Part shown: positions 1 to 9,603 of the stretch, piece after piece
Numbering within the stretch: position 1 is the first letter of the stretch
How the letters are laid out: each line of letters opens with the position of its first letter
Source of the DNA: Mauremys mutica
Taxonomy: Eukaryota > Chordata > Testudines > Geoemydidae
Reading direction: 5' to 3'
DNA: 64,000 bases
Assembly (NCBI RefSeq): GCF_020497125.1
Contig: NC_059072.1
Location: 272,844,045 to 272,908,044 of the forward strand
The notes under the pieces: model-generated
What the model was told of the DNA's origin: nothing
Seen by the model: only the letters and a program-made list of their open reading frames with translations
Database searches by the model: none
Translations under genes and position numbers: made by a program

Positions 1-519
1 TGCACCGATGTATTGTGCCTCCCTTGTAGCCAGTTCCATGGACACAGCAATATCAACAGCCTTCTGTAATGTAAGCTGAGCCTCTGTCAGTAGGCGCTTC
101 CGTATAGCTTCACTGCAGAGGCCACACACTAACCTGTCACGCAGGGCATCATTTAACATCTCTTTAAATTCACAGTGTTCTGCTAGCTTTTTTAAAATGG
201 CTACAAATTGTACAACTGTTTCATCTTCCTTTTGGTCTCTTTTGTGGAACCTATATCTTTCAACAATTACCAGTGGTTTTGGGGAGAAATGAGACCCCAG
301 GATTTCCACAATGTCACTGTAAGATTTAGGCTTAACCGGGTGTAGTAAGCTGCGTAGCAGAGAGTAGGTTTTAGCCCCTACAACAGTTAAGAATATTGGC
401 ACCTTCTTCGCTTCTGTAATGTCATTTGCAATACCAAAAAGCTCAAAACGCTCAGTATACACATGCCACTGCTCTGTATTCTCATCAAAAGGCTCCAGGG
501 GCCTGGTCAGAGTAGCCAT
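1..519 (-). CDS. gag: Ty3/Gypsy retrotransposon Gag, N-terminal part, open to the window edge
   Basis: Gag would build the cytoplasmic particle in which a Gypsy-type retrotransposon copies itself. Reading leftward from the ATG at 517-519, the frame stays open for 173 codons and leaves the window without a stop. The start MATLTRPLEPFDENTEQW, followed by a helical, SCAN/Gag-like stretch with no cysteine knuckle yet, resembles the retrotransposon-gag fold common in vertebrate Ty3/Gypsy elements. The ATG is the first in frame after the primer-binding site at 625-642 and the LTR at 644-834, which is the expected layout. There is no stop or frameshift in what is visible, unlike every other element in the window, so this copy is probably young. 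Protease and pol should lie left of position 1. A domesticated gag gene is a less likely alternative because the LTR and primer site are still attached. Confidence 0.8.
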   Translation of the reverse strand, partial: MATLTRPLEPFDENTEQWHVYTERFELFGIANDITEAKKVPIFLTVVGAKTYSLLRSLLHPVKPKSYSDIVEILGSHFSPKPLVIVERYRFHKRDQKEDETVVQFVAILKKLAEHCEFKEMLNDALRDRLVCGLCSEAIRKRLLTEAQLTLQKAVDIAVSMELATREAQYIGA

Positions 520-624
520 GATTTTTAGTTTCACTTTCACAGTCAGTGCAAACAAGCAGCTTTTTTTCTTTGTTTGGTCTTTACCTTGACTTCTACTTCC
601 TTCTGTTACTGGAGCAGCACCAGG

Positions 625-642
625 ATCCCATCCTCGTCGCCA
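625..642 (-). other. Primer-binding site for tRNA-Ser(GCT)
   Basis: On the minus strand this reads TGGCGACGAGGATGGGAT. From my knowledge of the vertebrate tRNA-Ser(GCT) 3' end including CCA, it matches 18 of 18 positions. It lies one base inside the LTR end, the usual place for the minus-strand DNA primer of an LTR retrotransposon. Confidence 0.75.
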
Positions 643-643
643 G

Positions 644-834
644 TGTTAAGTCCTAGGGGCAGCCGGTGTAGGAAGCAATCATTTGAGGCCAGAGAGCAGA
701 CAGCTAACCAAAACCTCCATTTTATTTACAGAAACAGAGAGCTCACTCAGCCGGTTGAAACCGGCTGAGCTATCCCTTAATAGTCTAACTCAGTTGCCAT
801 AGTAACAAAACCCATGACAACCAAATACACAACA
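644..834 (-). mobile_element. 5' LTR (191 bp) of the Ty3/Gypsy element
   Basis: On the minus strand the segment begins TGTTGTGTAT and ends CTTAACA, so it carries the usual TG...CA ends with short inverted repeats. It is followed directly by the primer-binding site and gag. A polyadenylation signal AATAAA lies at 721-726 on the minus strand. At 191 bp it is short for a vertebrate LTR but normal for some Gypsy clades. The partner LTR is outside the window, so the target duplication cannot be checked. Confidence 0.75.
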
Positions 835-1089
835 ATTCTGTCATCTCAGATCTGCTTAGACTTCATCAGGGGAGGTTTGAGTCCCAAGACTGAGGTCCCA
901 TTATGCTGGTATGCCCTGAATATGAGATTTGGACATTGGACTATAAACTATGAACTATTTCTGAAAGAACTCTTTGCAGCCACAAAGCTCACCATCTCTG
1001 CTATGAATCTGCATCTAAAGGAATTGAACTCATGTCTGTATATATATTGATCTTTTAACCATACTCTCTCTTTTTTGTTTATTTTAGTT

Positions 1090-1461
1090 TAGTTAATACG
1101 AATTGGCTGTAGTGTGTATTTGGGTAAGATCTGAAACATTCATTAACCTGGGAGGTAACGTGTCTGATACTTTGGGATTGGTAGAACCTTTTCTTTTATA
1201 TGATGAAATAAGATTTAAGAAATTTTCATCACATTTGACATAGATACATGGACAGAGACCTGAGGCTGCATCACTTTAAGGGAACTGTGTTGTTTGGACT
1301 TCTGAGTAACCCGTAAGGTAATAAAGAAGCTGTTTTATGCTGGCTTGGTAAATCTAAATATAGGAATATCCACCAGCTTTATGGGAATTGTCTGCCCCGT
1401 TCTTTGCAGTTCACCCTAATTGAGTGACCACAGCTGGCTCCACACTAGAACCCCGGTCACA
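1090..1461 (+). mobile_element. ERV-type LTR fragment, 5' end missing
   Basis: The segment has an AATAAA signal near 1319 and ends in GGTCACA, the expected U5 end of a retroviral-type LTR; I recognise it as a common turtle LTR repeat. Its U3 start is not identifiable. It ends exactly where the L1-like relic at 1462 resumes, so it probably inserted next to or into that LINE. Confidence 0.5.
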
Positions 1462-2525
1462 AAAGGATCTAAATTTATCTTCACTAGTTTGTTAATGTTT
1501 TTCGGTACTTTCACACCTCCATACTTAATTGCATCAGTTTGCCCCACTACATGACAATGAGGAGCCTTCCAATAGTTCTGAGTTTTCCAAATTTATTTTG
1601 GAACCAGATATAACTCAAAATTTTTGTAATAGAAGGGCTGGAATAGTGTTTTCTGTTTTGGATATACACAAAAAGGCATCCTCTGTATATAACATCAGTT
1701 TATAATCCATGGAACCATACCAGGGATCATCAGTGTTTGGCACACGGCTCGCCAGGGTAAGCACCCTGGCGGGCCAGGCCGGTTTGTTTACTTGCCATGT
1801 CCGCAGGTTCGGCTGATCGCAGCTCCCACTGGCCACGGTTCACCGCTCCAGGCCAACAGGGGCTGAGGGAAGTGGCACGGGCTGAGGGATGTGCTAGCCG
1901 CTGCATCCCGCCACCCCCATTGGCCTGGGACGGCAAACTGTGGCCAGTGGGAGCCGAGATTGACTGAACCTGTGGACGTGGCAAGTAAACAAACCAGCCC
2001 AGACCACCAGGGTGCTTACCTTGGCGGGCCGTGTGCCAAACGTTGCCGATCCCTGAACCATACTATATGCCTCAGATACGTGAATGAACCCATATAGCTA
2101 TTGTAAGGTGCTCAAGACCCAAAACAAAAAGTAATGGAGACAGTGGCCACCCTGGCATAGTACTCCAGAAGAAGCTGAATTTGTATACAAGGTCATATTG
2201 TTGGTTGTGATGTGAGAGGCTGGGTGAAGATCTAATAGTTGGATCAAACAACTAAATACAGGCCCAAATCCAAATGTTTTAATGTATAAAACATACATCT
2301 CCAGACAATTCTATCTAAAGCCTTATCTGAATCTAAGGCTAATATGGCTTGTAGTTCAGAGTCATCATATTTCACTGTAATAATATCAATAATTGTCTAA
2401 GGTTATCAGAGCCATGATGGCTACTGATGAAACCTGGCTTGATTTGGGTGTTTGATGGAAAAAATATTATAAGATTTAATGACGAGGTTTGCCTCATGGG
2501 TAATCCTATTAGGAAAGAATGGGAT
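1462..2525 (-). pseudogene. L1/Tx1-clade LINE reverse transcriptase relic, split by a hAT MITE
   Basis: Read on the minus strand in several frames, this encodes pieces of an L1/Tx1-type reverse transcriptase in the correct order. A segment like 'GFI..HGSDNLR.LLILLQ' lies near 2400-2470. RT motif A, LDSDKALDRIVW, is at about 2305-2345. The palm segment after it includes KTFGFGP (about 2270). The former YADD box, now YTED, lies at about 1676-1690. A downstream piece resembling 'KYGGVKVPKN' sits near 1500-1530. Stops and frameshifts interrupt every part, so it is inactive. The 335-bp MITE at 1721-2055 splits it between the palm and the catalytic box. L1-type LINEs are much rarer than CR1 in turtles. 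Tx1 and L1 cannot be separated from this fragment. Confidence 0.7.
1721..2055. mobile_element. Non-autonomous hAT (Charlie-like) palindromic MITE, 335 bp
   Basis: The element begins CAGGGATCATCAG and ends CGATCCCTG, with long inverted arms (GTGTGCC near each end and GTAAGCACC-type blocks further in). It is flanked by a perfect 8-bp target duplication, aaccatac, at 1713-1720 and 2056-2063. Eight-bp duplications and CAGGG ends are hallmarks of the hAT superfamily. It encodes no transposase. Confidence 0.9.
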
Positions 2526-4321
2526 TGATTTATTTTATTTTAAGTGATAAACCTAAGGCTAATGTTTGCAATCAAGCATGCTCATGCTAACAAGTTAGTG
2601 AAATATACCTGTGTTGAAAGAGGCAGTAAATAAAAGGAACTGAAACTAAATAGTGTGCTCATAAAAACACTTGATCACAAAGTGGAGTAATCAGAAGTGT
2701 AGCTCTTTGAATAATAATGCACAGACTCAGCTCAGACATACATACCAAGGTCCCACCATTGTTGTTAAAACAAGGAGAACTGAAATGGAAGACTTACACA
2801 GCTGTTCTACTGGAGAACAACAGTTCTTGAAGTGACTTTGCATTGTATAATGGACTGTTAAAATAAATTTAAAGAGCATCAAAGAACATGAATGAATTTT
2901 GTATAAATTATATGAACTGTAAGTTGGACATTTCAGCAGCTGGTAGAATGTTGATAGAGAAACTGCAGCCTGAGAAAGCATAGTTTCAAAATTGACTAAG
3001 GAATGGACCACAAAGAGGCTCATGGAAACCAACTTGGGAATGTAAGTTGCAGATTGGACAAAACCTGCTGGTGTTCAAGGTATGTCCCAAGATAGGCCAT
3101 ATAAGTTGGTACAACTAACTTGTCTTATACAAGCTGGCGTGACAAGATGTGCTGCACAAAGAGATTGGACAATTTCAGCCGCTGTTGCAAGAACTCAAAA
3201 AGCTGATGTCTTATTCCCTGATTGGATAGTGAGAGAGGATGACTCTCATTTTGACAGGACATGTCTAATCTTTGGAAGAAGTATGGGTCACTATACGATT
3301 GGTTCATGCCAGCATCTCCACAAAAGGAAACAAATTAGACCACCCAGGAGAAATAGGACAAAATAGCCTGACTCCTTCAGCACAGTGCTTAGTAAAAGCT
3401 GAAGACCCCTCGAAGGGAAAAGACTGAGGTCCTTTGCTGGTCATCTGGGAATCTTCCTGGTGACATTAAGTACCTGTCTCAGGTAGCCACTTTTAAATCT
3501 CTCTTTCTATTTTCTAGCAATTTGGTCTCCCACTTGCACATCATGAAAGACTATAGTTGTGCCCGTATTTTGCTTCATCTGTGGTTGTGGTGTCAACTCC
3601 TTCTATGAAGAATAACTGAGCTGAAAACTGATGTCTGAGCAAAGATCTGGTGATAAGTAACGGAGACTTTCCCTGGAGTAACAACCAAAATCAGTCAATA
3701 AACCACTTCCTGAAATGGGGTACCTCATCAATAAGGAAGTGTACATGCTTGTATATGCACTTTAAAGACTTTTTCAGAGTTATAATGTTTGTCCTTGTTT
3801 TGTAAAAGTTTCCACAAGTTGAACAAGTTGCTGTTGTAAACTAAGACTGTAGAATACTTGTACATGTGGCTACTATAGTTAATGGTTTCATGCTGCCTTT
3901 CAAGTTCTAAGTGTACACAGACATAAAATTAGACCAAGTGTGCAAGCTTCTTGTGCTGCATTCAGTCTATACAATTTGTGTTAAATGTTGCAGCTTATGT
4001 TAGGTAGTTAGAAGTATTTGTTAAATCCTGGGGCTAATCTAATTCATTGGGAAATAGGTAACAAGGATTGAAAACTATAGCGCCTTTAGGAAGGAGATCT
4101 TGGTGAATTGGCATGTAAGTAAGTGACCAAATTGTCTTGTGATCTAGCTTTGGATTGTTTTTCCTCTGATGTGTTAGCAACACTGGAGCTGATAACCAAT
4201 TGGCACAAGTGAGGCCCTATTCTGAGGAACTTGGTTAAAAATCAAAACAAAGTTGCCTTCCCAAGATAGGATTAATTTCTATTGTGGTTTTGTGATTTGA
4301 TTCAGAAAACCTGAATGGTGG
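2526..4321. other. No recognisable feature
   Basis: AT-rich sequence without a coding region, SINE or LTR that I can identify. A 94-codon open stretch at 3082-3366 on the plus strand has no recognisable motif and looks like chance. Confidence 0.5.
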
Positions 4322-5060
4322 TGTCGTGGGTCAGGCCCCTGGTCACGCCTGCGCACCCCAGCCAGGGCAGTGCGGTCTATAACTGGTTGGAGTCAATAAC
4401 TGCCCCATGCAGCCTCGCGGCCAGAGTCAATCTCTGCCCCCAGGCTCGGGGCTGTGCAGCCTAGCAGCCAGAGTCAAGAACTGCCACCAGGCTTGGGGCT
4501 GCGCAGCCTAGTGGCCAGAGTCGATCTCTGCTCCCAGTCTTGGGGCTGTGCAGCCTAGCAGCCAGAGTCAAGAACGGACCCCAGGCTTGGGGCTGCACGG
4601 CCTAGCGGCCAGAGTCAGGCATTGTCAGGATGGGCCACCACCTCAGGGTGGGCAGCAGCCAGGATAGGGGGACCATGTCAAAACATGCTGAGCTAGTCTC
4701 CAGTTGTCCAACCAACTCACCGCAAAGACGCACCAGATTTTTCCTACTTTTCTGCATCTCATGGCTTCCTAGTTCCCCTGGTGCCTTCTCCCTCAGTCAC
4801 GTCCAGGGCATGGGGCTTGAGGGTTTCTGTCAGCTGGCTGGTGTCTGCATCGTGAAGTGCCCACGGCCCTTCAGCGGGAGCTAGCGGCACACCTCCTTCC
4901 CCTATGGCGGTCAGCCCAGACCAAACCAGGCTGCTCCCTCTTATACTGGTGTTGCACTTTGACCATGCCCAGTAGGACCATGGGGGCATGGCTTCCTCAG
5001 CCCACTGTGAGGGGTTACTCCCACAGTCTCAGGGCAGGGCATGTACGCCCAGTCACCCCA
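4322..5060 (-). mobile_element. 3' LTR of the Gmr1-like element
   Basis: On the minus strand the LTR starts TGGGGTGACTGG and ends CACGACA, giving TG...CA ends. It is preceded directly by a purine tract, AAAGGGGG, at about 5061-5068, the expected polypurine tract. The pol frame reads through this tract and stops at the TGA formed by the first LTR bases. The distal third is occupied by a 47-bp minisatellite. Confidence 0.75.
4383..4620. repeat. Minisatellite of about 47 bp inside the LTR, about five units
   Basis: Units begin near 'gcagcct.g..gccagagtc' and end in 'cttggggct'. Two unit variants alternate after 'gagtc': one continues 'aatctctgcc' or 'gatctctgct', the other 'aagaactgcc' or 'aagaacggac'. 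This suggests that a two-unit block was duplicated. Confidence 0.7.
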
Positions 5061-5805
5061 CCCCCTTTAAGAGGTTATCCAGTGGTGGCCCCTCTTCCAC
5101 ATCTTCCCCTCCTACCTGAGAAAAGAAGTGTGAGTTTGCCTGAGCCTTATCGGGTTGGTGGGCAACTTGAAAGTTGTATGGCTGGAGTGAAAGGTACCAC
5201 CTCATCACTCTGGCATTGGTGTCCTTCATACTTTTAAGACATCGAAGTGGCGCATTGTCAGTGACTAACTGGAAGGGGTTCCCCAGCAAGTAGGACCTTA
5301 GGGAGACTATCGCCCAGTTCACCACCAGGGTGTCTTTCTCTATTGTCAAATACCTCTTCTCTTGGGGGAACAACGTCCTACTCAAATAGAGGACTGGATG
5401 CTCCTCTCCCTTGTCCTCCTGAGACAACACCACTCCCAATACTACTTCTGATGGATTGGTGTGTAGTATGAAAAGATTGTAAAAGTTTGGGTGAAATAGG
5501 AAAGACTCCCTACTTAGTCAGTTCTTCAATTCTGGGAAGACCTCCTTGCACTTGGCTGACCACTGTACCTTGTGGGGCTGCGAGCTCTTCGTTAGGTCTG
5601 ACAAAGGTGCCGTGAGTGTCGCAAAGCTCGGCAAAAAGTGGTGGTAGTATCCTGCCAGGCCCAGGAACTGGCATGCCTGCCTTTTTGTTGTAGGTATCGG
5701 GCAGTCCCATAAGGCTTGTACCTTTTTCACCAGGGGATGTAAAGTCCTGCGGCCCACCGTATACACCATAACAGATATGTTACCTCTTTCTGCCCGAGGT
5801 GGCAC
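5053..5805 (-). pseudogene. Gypsy RNase H domain, frameshifted
   Basis: This is the C-terminal part of pol, which would remove the RNA strand during reverse transcription. An upstream piece (5518-5805) holds the RT thumb and connection, ending in QWSAKCKEVFPEL, the usual start of the Gypsy RNase H region. The next piece (5053-5439) contains GVVLSQEDKGEEHPVLYLSR, a LTIEKDTL helix and TDNAPL, and ends with a decayed HRPGKANANADFLSR-type tail (AHQPDKAQANSHFFSQ). The two pieces are separated by stops around 5440-5517. The frame stops at the LTR boundary, with no integrase following. Confidence 0.8.
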
Positions 5806-5830
5806 TTGGCTGGCTTGGCGGTGAGTCTGG

Positions 5831-6634
5831 CTACTCCCAGGCTTGCAAGACCACTGTGATGTGCGGAAGATGTCCTTCCCATGTGGGGCTGTACATCACT
5901 ATGTCATCTATACAGGCAGCTGCGTATGGGTGGTGTGGTTGTAATGGTCTATCCATCAATCGTTGGAACATGGCCGCGGCCCCGTACAGACCGAAAGGCA
6001 TGGTGACGAAGTGGTACAGCCTGAACGGGGAAGAGAAGGCCATATTATCACGGGATGTGGGCACCAGGGCTACTTGCCAGTACCCCTTTGTGAGGTCTAA
6101 CATTCAGATAAATGCCGCATTATCCAGCCATTTCAGTAGTTCATCAATTCTGGGCATCGGGTATGCATTGAACTGGGATATTGCGTTGACCTTCCGGAAG
6201 TCTATGCAGAATCGTATGGTTTTGCTGGATTTTGGTACTAGTATGATAGGGCTTCCCCATTCACTACATGATTCCTCCACAACCCCCATGTCCAGCATCA
6301 TCTGGAGCTCCCTCTGGACCAACCCCCACATCTTCAGCAGCAGCCGATGGTTATCGTGGACCTTCTGGGCAGGGAGGGTGGAAATGTGGTGACTCACCAG
6401 CTCTGTCCGCCCCGGGTGAGGTGACAGCATGGTTACAAAGGCACCAACTAGCTGCCACAACTTCTCCCATTGCCCCTCATCCAGTCCTACTCCAATCGCG
6501 ATGGGCGTGGGATCCATGAGCTCTCCAGCCAGTGGGCCGAGTTCTGGTTCTGGGGGCTTGGGGTGATTAGTAAACCATCCTAGGTCTTCCACTCCTTTAG
6601 GGGGGTTACATAATAAGTCCAGACTTCTTTCCAT
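5831..6634 (-). pseudogene. Gypsy reverse transcriptase with one in-frame TGA
   Basis: This is the polymerase of the Gmr1-like element. The 5' piece (6104-6634) contains EWGSPIILVPK and IRFCIDFRKVNA, typical Ty3/Gypsy finger motifs. A single TGA at 6104-6106 separates it from the second piece in the same frame, which contains MLDLTKGYWQV, MPFGL and the catalytic box at about 5900. The box is now CIDD instead of the usual YIDD. Apart from that TGA and the Y-to-C change the 268-codon stretch is well preserved. A further stop at 5828-5830 ends it. Confidence 0.85.
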
Positions 6635-6636
6635 AT

Positions 6637-6765
6637 GCCTGGCAGCTGCACTTCAAAGTCTACGGGTCCCACCTGCCTAACCACCTCAAATGGTCCTTGC
6701 CACAGTTTGGACTCTGTAGAGGGTAGTAGTAACAGGACACTATCTCCCGGTTCAAAAGTGTGCAG
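6637..6765 (-). pseudogene. Integrase C-terminal GPY/F module lying upstream of RT
   Basis: Reading leftward from about 6722, the minus strand encodes LWQGPFEVVRQVGPVDFEVQ, then a tryptophan- and tyrosine-rich tail ending in YYVTPLKEW. This is the GPY/F module that ends many Ty3/Gypsy integrases. It lies directly before the RT frame, not after RNase H, and is the main evidence for Gmr1-type domain order. The integrase catalytic core between it and the N-terminal piece is missing, replaced by the CR1 insertion. Confidence 0.7.
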
Positions 6766-6807
6766 TCACATCCCTCAATCATAGTTACGTGCCTGGGTCC
6801 ACTGTGC

Positions 6808-7144
6808 CTAAGAAGATAAGAATGGCCATACTGGGTCAGACCAAAAGTCCATCAAGCCCAGTATCCTGTCCTCTGACAATGGCCAATGGCAGGTGCCCCA
6901 AAAGGAATGAACAGACAGGTTATCATCAAGTGATCCATACCCTGTCACCCAATCCCAGCTTATAGCAAACAGAGGCTAGGGACACCATTTCTGCCCATCC
7001 TGGCTAATAGCTATTGATGGACCTATCTTCCATGAATCTATCTAGCTCCCTTTTGAACCCTGTTATAGTATTGGCATTCACAACATCCTCTGGTAAGGAG
7101 TTTCGTAGGTTGACAGTGTGTTGCATGAAAAAATACTTTCTTTA
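6808..7144 (-). mobile_element. CR1 LINE 3' end inserted into the Gypsy element
   Basis: The plus strand carries the antisense of a CR1 3' UTR: 'agaatggccatactgggtca' near the left end and 'ctagctcccttttgaaccct' followed by the 'acagtgtgttgcatgaaaaa' block near the right end. It is truncated at its 5' end, as is normal for CR1, and has the same orientation as its Gypsy host. An open frame at 7038-7337 runs through the junction and is a chimera. Confidence 0.85.
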
Positions 7145-7926
7145 GCCGGTTATGTCTTGCAAATGCTCTGATCTTCTGGAGCCACTCCCAGACCAACTGG
7201 TCTTCATGGACCTCAAGCCTGGGTCCCTGTGGAGTCTGTTTCTTGGTACCCTCATCTGCGTCAGGGCTTGTCACCTGCTCCCATAACCTACTCAGTGTTT
7301 GATCCTCCCGTTGTTCTCTCATAAAGTCCCTCCCCACAGTGTCTAGTCATTCAAGGTCATTCCCTCTGATAGGCCCTGACTCAAGGGTGGGTTGTGGGGA
7401 GGTACTGGTTGTTGGAGTAGAACTCTTTCCAGGTGCCCTGACCTCCTTTGAGTCACAAGTCCCTTCTTCACTGGACATGCCCTGGCTTCCTTGGGTGCCC
7501 AGCAACTCCAATCCTGGACAATCCTGCAAACCCTGCCCAATCTTGCCCTAAGATCACCAGGTAGGCTAACCTCTGGGCCAAACCAACCCGGTACACCTAC
7601 TCCTGGTGTCCATCCAACAACTGTACCCAAGCAGTGGTGCACGATCATATATGCCCATGGACATATTGCATGAGGATGGGTTCCCTTGCAGGATTTGAGA
7701 AGTCTGCCAGATTGGATGGCACCAGTGTCTGACTACATCCCAAGTCGACAAGGGCAGTCTTTAGGGTGCCCTCCACCCACAGGGTAATCAGGAGTTTGGC
7801 GGGGCCTCTCTGGCAGACCCAGGATCCCGCAGCCAATGCTTGGCCATAGTTGCAATCCATAAAAGGATGGAAATGCACTTCCTGGCCACAGTCATTGCAC
7901 TTCCCCCATCCTGCCTTGGGTGCACC
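7145..7926 (-). pseudogene. Gypsy zinc knuckle, protease and start of integrase, decayed
   Basis: From right to left the minus strand gives a degenerate knuckle CNDCGQEVHFHPFMDC (about 7850-7895), then the aspartic protease active-site region ALVDLGCSQTLV (about 7720-7755; the usual form is DSG or DTG), then, after frameshifts, GRDFMREQREDQTLSRLWEQ (7275-7335), which in related elements introduces the integrase zinc-binding region. No histidine/cysteine integrase finger survives. The apparent 145-codon frame at 7645-8082 fuses this protease to the neighbouring hAT MITE and is not a real protein. Confidence 0.7.
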
Positions 7927-8078
7927 GTTTCCGCAGCCCCCATTGGCCTGGGATGGTGAACCACAGCCAGTGGGAGCCGCGATCAGCCAAACCTGCAGAT
8001 GCGGCAGGTAAACAAACTGGCCCAGACCACTAGGGTGCTTACCCTGGCGAGCTGCATTCCAAAGGTTGCCAATCCCTG
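7927..8078. mobile_element. Half of a 335-bp-type hAT MITE
   Basis: It matches the right half of the hAT family at 1721-2055 and ends in GGTTGCCAATCCCTG. The left half is absent where it meets the Gypsy element, so either the Gypsy junction or a deletion removed it. Confidence 0.75.
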
Positions 8079-9199
8079 CCATACAATATTATAGAAGAAG
8101 CAGCAGCATGGAAAAGTCATGGAAACTTTTCCTTTATAATCCCCAGATTTCAATAACATACCTTTCTGAAATATTCACTCCTCAGGCTGAACTTTTCCAG
8201 GCTCAGTCCTGCAAAGTGACATACACTTTGACTGCAATCCAGTTTAATTTGATCATGTGAGTCATCCCACTCACTTAATTTGACTACTTGCATGTGCATA
8301 CACGTGCTTTGCTGGATCATGGCCAGAATATTCAGGATCTTGCAGGACTGAATTTTTAATCTGCTTGTCCCAGTCAATTTCACAGAGGAGGCATTTCCAT
8401 TGACAACTTGATTTAAAGAATAACAGTTTTGTTTCACTGGACACATGACTGTGAATGTGCCATTTAATCTAAACTCTTGATCTATAATCTGTAACTCAGA
8501 AATGTATATGCAGTCCATCATGGAGCCTCAAAAGCTCACACATACCCGATAATTCCAGAGTTGCTTGGCACCTCTATAACCCAGACAGTTCTTTTATATT
8601 TCTAATCGCCTGCATTGACTCAGCTTTAATCAGAGTCACTTTATGCTATTAATCATCTGACCTCCTTCTGATTTCATCAGAATAAATTAACAACTTCTCT
8701 TTGGTAAAAATGAGGATTGTGTTATAAGGCCAACCTGAACATTTTTTCCTTCTAAATCTTTCATACGTCCTTAATATTATGCTGTTCTCTTTCTTCATTA
8801 GCTAAACCTTTGCAACACTGTACTGGGATTTGATTTTCTAAAGATAAAATTAATTAAATATAATCAGCATCAACAGCCTCTGTTCAAAAAGGGATCAATC
8901 AGAAATTGGTTTCACACTTCCTTACAATAGGTTAGCTGAGACAAAGTCTTCTCTGTTGGGCTTAAATTCAGTTGTGCTTGTACTGTTTAAATCACAACTC
9001 ATGTAAGGGCAACAGTTTTGAAATATATTCCATCATCAGTGGCTAAAACAGGCATTGTGAAAGAAGGTTGCAGATTTGTCATAAAAGATTTGAACTGTTT
9101 GGGTGTCCGGTGCCACCTAAAGCACAGCTCAGGCTTAATCATTATATCCATCAAAGGCAAAATGTAGGGTGATTAACAGATAATTTAATTATTTTTAAC
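8079..9199. other. No recognisable feature
   Basis: AT-rich unique-looking sequence without coding, LTR or SINE signatures. A block of about 40 bp at 9071-9110 recurs at 10887-10926. Confidence 0.45.
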
Positions 9200-9207
9200 C
9201 TCCAGGT

Positions 9208-9595
9208 GAGGGCCGGCTCCAGACCCCAGCGCGCCAAGCAGGCGCGTGGGGCGGCATTGTCCTGGCAGGGCGGCATTTGGCTCTGGCAGACCTTCCACAG
9301 TCATGCCTGTGGGAGGTCCACCGGAGCCCCGGGAGGAGCGGACCTGCCGCAGGCATGACTGTGGAGGGTCCCCTCTACCCGCGGCTCCTCTTGAGCTCCC
9401 GCAGGCATGACTGCGGCGGGTGGGCTGGTCCCACGCCTCGGACGGAGCTCCCGCAGGCATGCCTGCAGATGCTCCACCGGAGCCACGGGACCACGGGACC
9501 GTCCGCAGGCACTTCTGCCCCGGCCACGGGACCGGGGAAGGGCGGCACAGCACACCGCCCTGCTTGGGGTGGCGGAATTTCTAGAGCCGCCCCTG
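9208..9595. mobile_element. hAT-type non-autonomous element, GC-rich, with internal repeats
   Basis: The ends GAGGGCCGGCTCC and TAGAGCCGCCCCTG are imperfect inverted repeats of the CAGGGCCGGC type. A perfect 8-bp target duplication, ctccaggt, lies at 9200-9207 and 9596-9603. The inside is GC- and CpG-rich in a strongly AT-rich setting and contains at least four variants of 'ccgcaggcatgactg', some in inverted orientation. Open frames across it on both strands are by-products of its base composition. Confidence 0.85.
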
Positions 9596-9603
9596 CTCCA
9601 GGT

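Larger units (their letters stand above)
4322..7926 (-). mobile_element. Gmr1-like Ty3/Gypsy retrotransposon, 3' part with 3' LTR
   Basis: The minus strand carries, in transcription order, a degenerate zinc knuckle and protease (about 7926-7640), an integrase N-terminal-like segment (7337-7145), a CR1 insertion (6808-7144), a GPY/F module (about 6640-6760), reverse transcriptase (5831-6634), RNase H (5053-5805) and an LTR (4322-5060). Integrase pieces therefore precede RT, and nothing lies between RNase H and the LTR. That order is known for the Gmr1 group of metazoan Ty3/Gypsy elements. Gag and the 5' LTR are missing: the left arm ends against a truncated hAT MITE at 7927. Frameshifts and stops make it inactive. 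Confidence 0.8.

Noticed and set aside
3082..3366. 94-codon open frame on the plus strand
   Set aside because: It has no recognisable domain, shows no neighbouring exon signals, and another frame is open on the opposite strand over the same bases.
7645..8082. 145-codon frame that might be a novel fusion protein
   Set aside because: It is a chance read-through from a hAT MITE half into a decayed Gypsy protease.
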